Shown: piece after piece, positions 58,701-64,000 of the stretch | How positions within the stretch are numbered: position 1 is the first letter of the stretch | How the letters are laid out: each line of letters begins with the position of its first letter | Source of the DNA: Opisthocomus hoazin | Taxonomy: Eukaryota; Chordata; Aves; Opisthocomiformes; Opisthocomidae | DNA length: 64,000 nucleotides | Assembly: GCF_030867145.1 (NCBI RefSeq) | Contig: NC_134428.1 | Location: forward strand, 2,046,001-2,110,000 | Reading direction: 5' to 3' | Translations under genes and position numbers: made by a program | The notes under the pieces: model-generated | Told to the model about the DNA's origin: nothing | What the model saw: the letters and a program-made list of their open reading frames with translations, nothing else | Database searches by the model: none

Positions 58701-59630
58701 GAAGGTGCTCACATTCTAAGACAACTTAACCTGTAAATTCTCCTTATGTCCAGGACTACCCATAGATGTAATCAGCTCATGAAAAGGAGTCCTGTGGCAC
58801 AGGGAGAGCTAAGTCTCTCTCTTTCTGTTCTCTATCAGCTGTATTGTCTACATGGCCTTAAGAGTAAGATTGCATTGGTCTCATGTGCATCCCTTCATTG
58901 CCTAACCTCATTCAGGGCAGCTGAATCTTCATTTAATTTACAAATTGAGGCTTGTAGTGCTATGTGAAATGCCAGAGCTCTCAGGATAACAGTATGCACT
59001 TCACAGGGACATCACAAGTTCTGTAGAGGAACCGCAACCCCACTCACACTCGTTGTGTGACAGGCACCACCCAGGGCATCTCACACAGATTTGGTGCCTT
59101 ACAGCCAGTCACTGAATCCCACCACTGCAGGGATGCAAGATCTCTCCCTTCTCTACCCACTGGATACAGGGCAGTGCATGAACACCAAGCACATCACAGC
59201 AGGGTCTCCTCTTGAGGGCATTCCCTCTCAAACGCTGCTGGTTCTTCTATCCCCCATGATTTAACTATTTGCTTGATCTCACAGTCACGGGTCAGGCCCA
59301 CAGTGTACTTGGATCACAGGATGTCCACACCCAAGGACATTTTCAACATCATCTCTTCCTTCCTGAGATCAGCTTAACCTCCACCACAGGTCCTCAGGGC
59401 TGCAGAGACACAGCAGACAAAATACCACTCTCCTGGTCTTGAACAAAGTAGGTTTTGCTCTGTTTGTGGGCACCTCATTTGTTCTTTATGTTGCCATGTG
59501 CCACTCCCTCCAGCATGTCTCTCCTCTGAAGCAAAGCCTTTGCACACACAAGGTCTTGGGCATTTGGTAGAAGGCTTCTTTTTGCAAGTATCCTCTCAGC
59601 CAAGATGAGCCACAGTTAGGTGCTGCAGCC
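55760..59630 (-). repeat. OR duplication unit D, 5' flank
   Basis: It lies upstream of the unit D receptor. Landmarks shared with units A-C: TTTGCAGAGGAGCTGCTCCTGGG near 57965, AACCTGCTGTGAAACAGG near 58138, and a block 57430-57620 that matches 26500-26660 inverted. With unit B it shares 58745-59620 in direct orientation. A purine-rich run lies near 56765-56880. No conserved open frame. Confidence 0.7.
55783..55784 (-). promoter_or_regulatory. Candidate splice acceptor before OR unit D
   Basis: The minus strand reads TTCTTCCTCTAAGAACAG, ending 23 bases before the ATG at 55759. The same spacing as in units A and B supports a real acceptor of the coding exon. Confidence 0.5.
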
Positions 59631-60359
59631 AAGATATGCACCAATGGCCTCAGCCTGGGGCACAGAGAGGAGGAGCTGAAGCCCTGCAGGACATCTCTTC
59701 ATTCCACTTTGAGGTAAGAACAGTTAAACTCCCTTTGCTGACTTTCATTACCTTAGTATTCACTGGAACGGGACCACAGCTGCATGCAATTACTCCTGGA
59801 GGTATCTGGCAGGCTTTTGGCCACAGCTTGGAACATAGGTCTTTATTGCACAGCTTCCAGATTGGTCAACAGTGGTGATGCTCCTCTGAATCTGTTCCTC
59901 ACAAAGAAGGAAGTGCTGATCAGGGATGTGAAAACCAGACTCAGCCTTGGCTGTTGTGACCACAAAACAACCAATAGTGGGGTCTTACCTCCCAAAGGGA
60001 GTAAGAACGAGGAATAGAAGACTGCCAAACCCAGACCTCAAAGAAGCAGACTTTGGGTCCTGTTTTGTTGACTTTAAATAGGGGGTGATGTGTGAGCAGC
60101 ACAGGGGGGCAGCAGATCTCCATAAATCTGGTCTTCAAGGACGGAGTCTTTCATGTACAAGAATGTCCATACCAACATTCAGGTAAAGAGAGCAGTCTGG
60201 AGAGCAGCTTGGGGAAACAGAAAACTCATGGGGATGCACAGAGGAAGTGGATGCAGCGACTTGAAACAAAGCGGGTGATGTCCCATCACCGCAGGGGAAG
60301 AGGGAAGGGTTTGTGAGACACACGAGAGCGCAGGGAGAGAGTGGGGGGTGTGTAGCCAT
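59631..60359. other. Unrecognised stretch between units D and E
   Basis: No gene and no recognised repeat. Open frames are short. Confidence 0.4.
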
Positions 60360-61140
60360 GTGTGGGTTAAAGGCAGGAAGAAGACCCAAGATAGCATAGA
60401 GGGAGGGAGTCTCATGCTGAAGAGAAATAGGTTGAGCGTGTCCTTGGCTAGAAGTGAGGTGCTGAGGACCTTGAGACAGGGTGAGACATTTAGCTGTCTC
60501 CACTGGATCCCTCTGTACTCAGTAGCATTTGGATGTTTTTCAGGGTAAGTGTGATCACCCTCCATCTCATGCAGAACTAGACGAGGGCAGCTAAGAACAA
60601 GACAGAGGGACAGACCAGCTGCCCTCTTGCTGCACTAGGCCACAAGAAATTCTTACACCTTGCAAGACTCTCTCTCTTCTCTCAGAGTGCAGCAGAAATG
60701 CTGAGGGTTTCTGAAGTCCCAGGAAAATCTTCAAGTAAGATGGATGGAGATTTAAAAACCCCAAACCTTTCCAACCGCCTTCTGCTTTCCCCATTGTTTA
60801 GTGCTGGGAGTGCAGGTGCTGACAAGCCCTGCTGAGGTAGGAGCAGTTTCCTCTGACCAAGTCGAACACCAAGACTGACCAGTACCCTCATTTTTCCCAT
60901 GAACCCACTGCTGCAGAGCAGGGTTGACTCTTCAGCAGCCAGTGGGAAGAGCCTCTGCTGATCACCTCAAGCTCGGCCAGCAAAGGCTAGAGCTGCAGCA
61001 ACAGAGCTGAAGGAAGATCTCCTGGCAAAGGAAAGGATGAGGGAGGAGTACATGAGGGTTTAGGTCTAGGAGAAATGCTTTGCTTTTGCTTTGAGATGTC
61101 TCCCCTAATTCTTCATTGCTTCTTCCTCTAAGGATAGGAC
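60360..61140 (+). repeat. OR duplication unit E, 5' flank without its gene
   Basis: It matches the proximal flank of unit C: GTGTCCTTGGCTAGAAGTGAGGTGCTGAGG near 60436 versus 27355, CCATCTCATGCAGAACTAGA near 60560 versus 27484, and the last 60 bases match the sequence before the ATG of units B and D (CTTCATTGCTTCTTCCTCTAAGG). A splice-acceptor-like TAG lies at 61135-61137. Three bases later the retroviral LTR starts, so the receptor itself is not adjacent. Confidence 0.75.
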
Positions 61141-61544
61141 TGTGGAGGATGAAGCTTGAAAGGACTGGGGACATGTGAGCAATCCAGCATTTCTCTATAA
61201 GGCCATGAAGCCTTAGCATAAGGCCGCAGAGCCTTAGCGTAAGGCCGCAAGGGCATCTAGAGGACAAACTGCAGTTGAAAACAAGGAAGTAAAACGCAGA
61301 GAAAAACAACTCCCAGATGCTGAACAGGATCTTGCCGCCTGCAAGAAGGCCACGAGCACAGCGCGTGAACAAGTAATGCACACCAATCATAGTCGTGTTA
61401 CTATGTGATTTAATTTGATTATTGCCAATGGGAGATCGCCGCGTATGTAATGGGGAATATAAATGCGAGCTATCTGGGGCTAATAAACGGCTTGTACCTG
61501 ATCACATTGATCTTCGTGTCGAGTCTGGTTCATCCTCCGCGACA
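61141..61544 (+). repeat. 5' LTR of the class II ERV
   Basis: It starts TGTGGAGGATGAA and ends TTCATCCTCCGCGACA. The termini are imperfect inverted repeats, which fixes the 404-base length. TATAAA is at 61458-61463 and AATAAA at 61482-61487, so R would be short. Three near-repeats of GGCCGCA/GGCCATGAAG-CCTTAGC lie at 61200-61250 in U3. Confidence 0.85.
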
Positions 61545-61546
61545 TC

Positions 61547-61564
61547 TGGCGCCCGAACAGGGAC
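61547..61564 (+). promoter_or_regulatory. Lysine tRNA primer-binding site
   Basis: TGGCGCCCGAACAGGGAC is, from memory, an exact 18-base complement of the 3' end of tRNA-Lys(UUU). It lies two bases after the LTR. Confidence 0.93.
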
Positions 61565-61776
61565 CCTTGTGTGCCCCGAAGACTTCAGACGATGGAATCC
61601 GTCTGGAGGTAGAAGGAGGCGACCAAAGGCGGAGAAGCCAGCAAAAGCAGCTGCTGCCCCGGCGGCTTCGGTTCGAAGTGCCCATCGGACTGGGAAGAAG
61701 ACACGCGTGCTGATTGAGGTGGGACGGTTATCCCCGTGGGGATCTCACCAGGAACACGTGAGCGGCTGGGGAGGAG

Positions 61777-63663
61777 ATGGGGTCCACGCTGACAAAGGAA
61801 GAAAGTGCAGTGGTGAAGCTCCTCCATCATATGCTCTCTAAGAGAGCGGTCTCTTACGATGCAAAAGTACTGAAAGAGCTACTGATGTGGGCACGAGAGC
61901 GTAACTTAATCTCCGGGGCTGGAGCCACGTTTGAGTTACCCACCTGGGAAGCCATAGGACAAAGCCTATGGGACGAGTTCAGTAGCGAGGATAAGACTGC
62001 AGGCTGTTATTCTACGCTGTGGCGGTTAGTAAAAGAGACTTTGAGAGAGATGAAAAGCGAAAGAGCTGCCGCCACGTCTGCTTTTGTTGCCCTGACCCCT
62101 GCAACGCTGCCAGCGTCGGGAAATGCTACGATGCTTTCCAACGAAGCGCGGAATTTGTTTGAGAATAGCATACGGATGCCACCTCTATGGGCGGTCAAAG
62201 AAACAATGGTGGCAGAGACACGTGATGGGGACTTAGCTGAAAGGGCTAGGAAGGAAATTCCGCCTGAAAAAATATACCCACAACTATCGCCGACCCGACC
62301 AGGGTCCCCAGATGGGGAATAGGAGTCGGGGGTGGGGGAGGACGTTTTGCTTAAACAGGTATTGAAGGAGATCAGCCAGCAGTTAAAAGATTTGTCGTTG
62401 CGGTCACCTTCGCCGGGGACTGGTGAAGCGCTTGGACCATCGGTGCAGGCAGAGCCGACGAAGGGGAATCCATTCCGGTCGGACTGGAATCCTGAGCTGC
62501 CACCCCCCCCCGGTTCCGTTGTTACCACCAGCACCACCCTTACAGTTGCCGCCTGCTGCACCCTTACCCAGCCACTTACTTAATCCTGTGCTGCCACCTG
62601 CTGGAGAGACGCATCCTGGAGAGTGATGGAGTCTTTCGAGATGCGCTGGTGGAGGGACAAATCATCACGTTTGTTGCAGCGTACCCGGTGGTGACACAAG
62701 TGGGCGGGGGGTCGAAATGGGAGGCATTTGATTGGAAGTTATTGGAGAAAGTTAAGACTTCCGTAATGCAGAATTCCTATGGATATTTTACAAATTGCTG
62801 AGATTGTGCTAACTCCCTCACAACAACTTTTATTCCACAGGGTGTGGTCGTGACTGTGTGATCAAGAGGCTGCACGGCCTCGGGATCAAAATGATCCTTT
62901 GTATGGCATCCAATCACAAACGCTTACTGGACAGGGTCCTTATGCGGATGGAGATATGCAATTAGGTTTTATACCGCAGGTGATACAGTTGTCGCAGCAT
63001 CTTGCATTACAAGCAATTTTTTCCGTGCAGGAGCCGGGTCAACCTCATGCTTTTGCACATATTAAGCAGGGACAAAATGAGCAGTTTAAGCAGTTTGTTG
63101 ACCGACTTTACAAAGCTATCGAGACGCACCCGGACCTAACAGGGGATATGAAGACTGAAATGTTTCAGTTACTAGCTTTTGACAATGCCAATGAAAGGAG
63201 TAAACAAATACTAGGCTCGTTGCCGCAATCTGCTCAAGTAGTGGACATGGTTGAGTTGATGGAATGAATCCAACAGACCAAGTACACTGCGTGTGTTTCT
63301 GCAGCGGTACAAGGGGCTATTGCACCATTGCTACACGAAAATCGGGAAAAGAGAAATTCAGAAAAGCGGTATTTTAAATGCGGGAAAATAGGGCATTCTA
63401 AGGCGCAATGTAAGATGCAGACAAGATCATCCCAAGGGTTGGGGGACTCAGGATCGTGCCCCCGAAACAAGTGGTGTGTCACTTGTTGTAGAGATAATCA
63501 TAACACCTCTAAATGTTCTAAGTCGGAAAACCGGGGGGGGCGCGCGAGGGTCCCGCGCGCTACGACACAAATGCAGGGGGCATGGACAGTGGCACCAGAG
63601 CCCTCGACTTCCTCTGGGCCGCTGCTTGTGGGAGTGCCAGAGTGGACGTGGAAACAGCAGTAG
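61777..63663 (+). pseudogene. gag: Class II ERV gag, broken
   Basis: Gag would encode the virion structural polyprotein. Matrix starts at 61777 with MGSTLTKEE (myristoylation-type start) and is open to a TAG at 62320-62322. The same frame continues from 62332 to about 62510. Near a run of ten C's at 62503-62512 the frame changes, and a second change is needed near 62600-62620, where capsid begins (AYPVV near 62680). A TGA near 62801 and a third frame change precede the open capsid stretch 62899-63264, which has the major homology region (GQNEQFKQFVDRL). A TGA at 63265-63267 interrupts capsid. Nucleocapsid (63328-63660) has two zinc knuckles. The first lacks its first Cys (YFKCGKIGH), the second is complete. 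Confidence 0.88.
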
Positions 63664-64000
63664 ATAAAACCCTGGTAACAACGGAAGTGGTGTGTATTGA
63701 CACCAGTGTAAAAGGGCCTTTAGGCCACGGGCTGAGTGCCCTATTATTAGGACGATTGTCAACATCTAAACAAGGCATTTTTGTTTTACCAGGGGTCATC
63801 GACGCTGATTTTACTGGAGTGGTAAAGGTAATGGTGTATACCTTGGCTCCTCCGTTGTCCATTCCCGCTGGCAGCAGGATTGCCCAGCTGGTACCGTTTC
63901 GAGCTTGTGTACCACATGCCACACCACACCACCGTGGAGATGAGGGCTTTGGGTCCTCAGGACAACCGTATGTATACCTAGCATTAGACATCATGAAAAA
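63522..64000 (+). pseudogene. pro: ERV protease frame with dUTPase domain (partial)
   Basis: This frame is -1 relative to nucleocapsid, opens after a TAA at 63519-63521, overlaps gag by 142 bases and stays open to the window edge. It carries a dUTPase: ARVDVETAVD (motif 1), GRLSTSKQG (motif 2), GVIDADFTG (motif 3 with the Asp), AQLVPF (motif 4) and RGDEGFGSSG (motif 5). dUTPase hydrolyses dUTP to limit uracil in viral DNA. Motif 1 has Arg where Gly is usual and motif 2 has Leu where Ser is usual, so activity is doubtful. The protease proper lies beyond the window. Listed as pseudogene because the parent provirus is broken. Confidence 0.85.
63533..63560 (+). promoter_or_regulatory. Candidate gag-pro frameshift region
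   Basis: Eight G's (63533-63540) are followed at once by a hairpin: GCGCGCG (63540-63546), a 7-base loop, and CGCGCGC (63554-63560). The G run lies inside the gag/pro overlap, in the right frame for a -1 slip (G GGG GGG from 63534). The missing spacer between slip site and stem is unusual. Confidence 0.4.

Larger units (their letters stand above)
61141..64000 (+). mobile_element. Class II (betaretrovirus-like, lysine-primed) ERV, 5' part
   Basis: The order is LTR (61141-61544), lysine primer-binding site (61547-61564), leader, gag with matrix, capsid and nucleocapsid, and a protease frame opening with a dUTPase domain that runs off the window. A dUTPase between gag and protease is typical of betaretrovirus-like class II elements. 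Gag has at least three frame changes and several stops, so it is defective. The LTR and primer site are well preserved, suggesting moderate age. Confidence 0.9.

Noticed and set aside
1..64000. CRISPR arrays, rRNA or complete tRNA genes
   Set aside because: None seen. The only tRNA-like matches are the two retroviral primer-binding sites.

Overview
The window looks like bird nuclear DNA. It has single-exon olfactory receptors of the bird-expanded gamma-c type (OR14-like), many chicken-repeat-1 (CR1) LINE fragments in both orientations, avian-type LTRs, and no sign of prokaryotic gene organisation. I cannot name the species. It reads as a repeat-dense, rearranged, possibly subtelomeric olfactory-receptor neighbourhood. 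Only two genes look intact.

Layout. 1-3181: a class I (gammaretrovirus-like) endogenous retrovirus (ERV) on the minus strand, with LTR, primer-binding site, broken gag, protease and the first part of RT, cut by the window edge. 4211-5400: an old CR1. 5440-9138: OR unit A (+), whose receptor is truncated by an ERV remnant and LTR (9139-10160). 10440-13402: copies of a composite repeat with a CR1 inside. 13403-17620: OR unit B (-), a receptor pseudogene fused to a CR1 endonuclease fragment. 17720-24830: LTR, CR1 and composite-repeat copies. 24840-28952: OR unit C (+), an intact 321-aa receptor. 29375-30120: a pseudogene of a different OR subfamily. 30290-33345: CR1s, a decayed telomere-like tract, a probable solo LTR and a degenerate satellite of about 64 bp. 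33420-48600: a large old inverted repeat, with a young-looking CR1 in the right arm. 49570-53890: more CR1s and LTRs. 54824-59630: OR unit D (-), an intact 311-aa receptor with an altered NPxxY motif. 60360-61140: OR unit E (+), only the 5' flank. 61141-64000: a class II (lysine-primed, dUTPase-bearing) ERV inserted at the start of unit E and running off the window.

How it fits together. The five OR units share not only coding sequence but 2.3-3.9 kb of 5' flank (0.8 kb in unit E), so they are segmental duplicates in both orientations. In every unit a splice-acceptor-like site lies 23 bases before the ATG. In unit C it reads AA instead of AG. In unit E the provirus begins 3 bases after it. 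The inverted-repeat arms carry the same LTR at corresponding places, so they are duplicates of one older segment. The left arm preserves the empty site of the CR1 inserted in the right arm. Everything said about expression or receptor function is inference.
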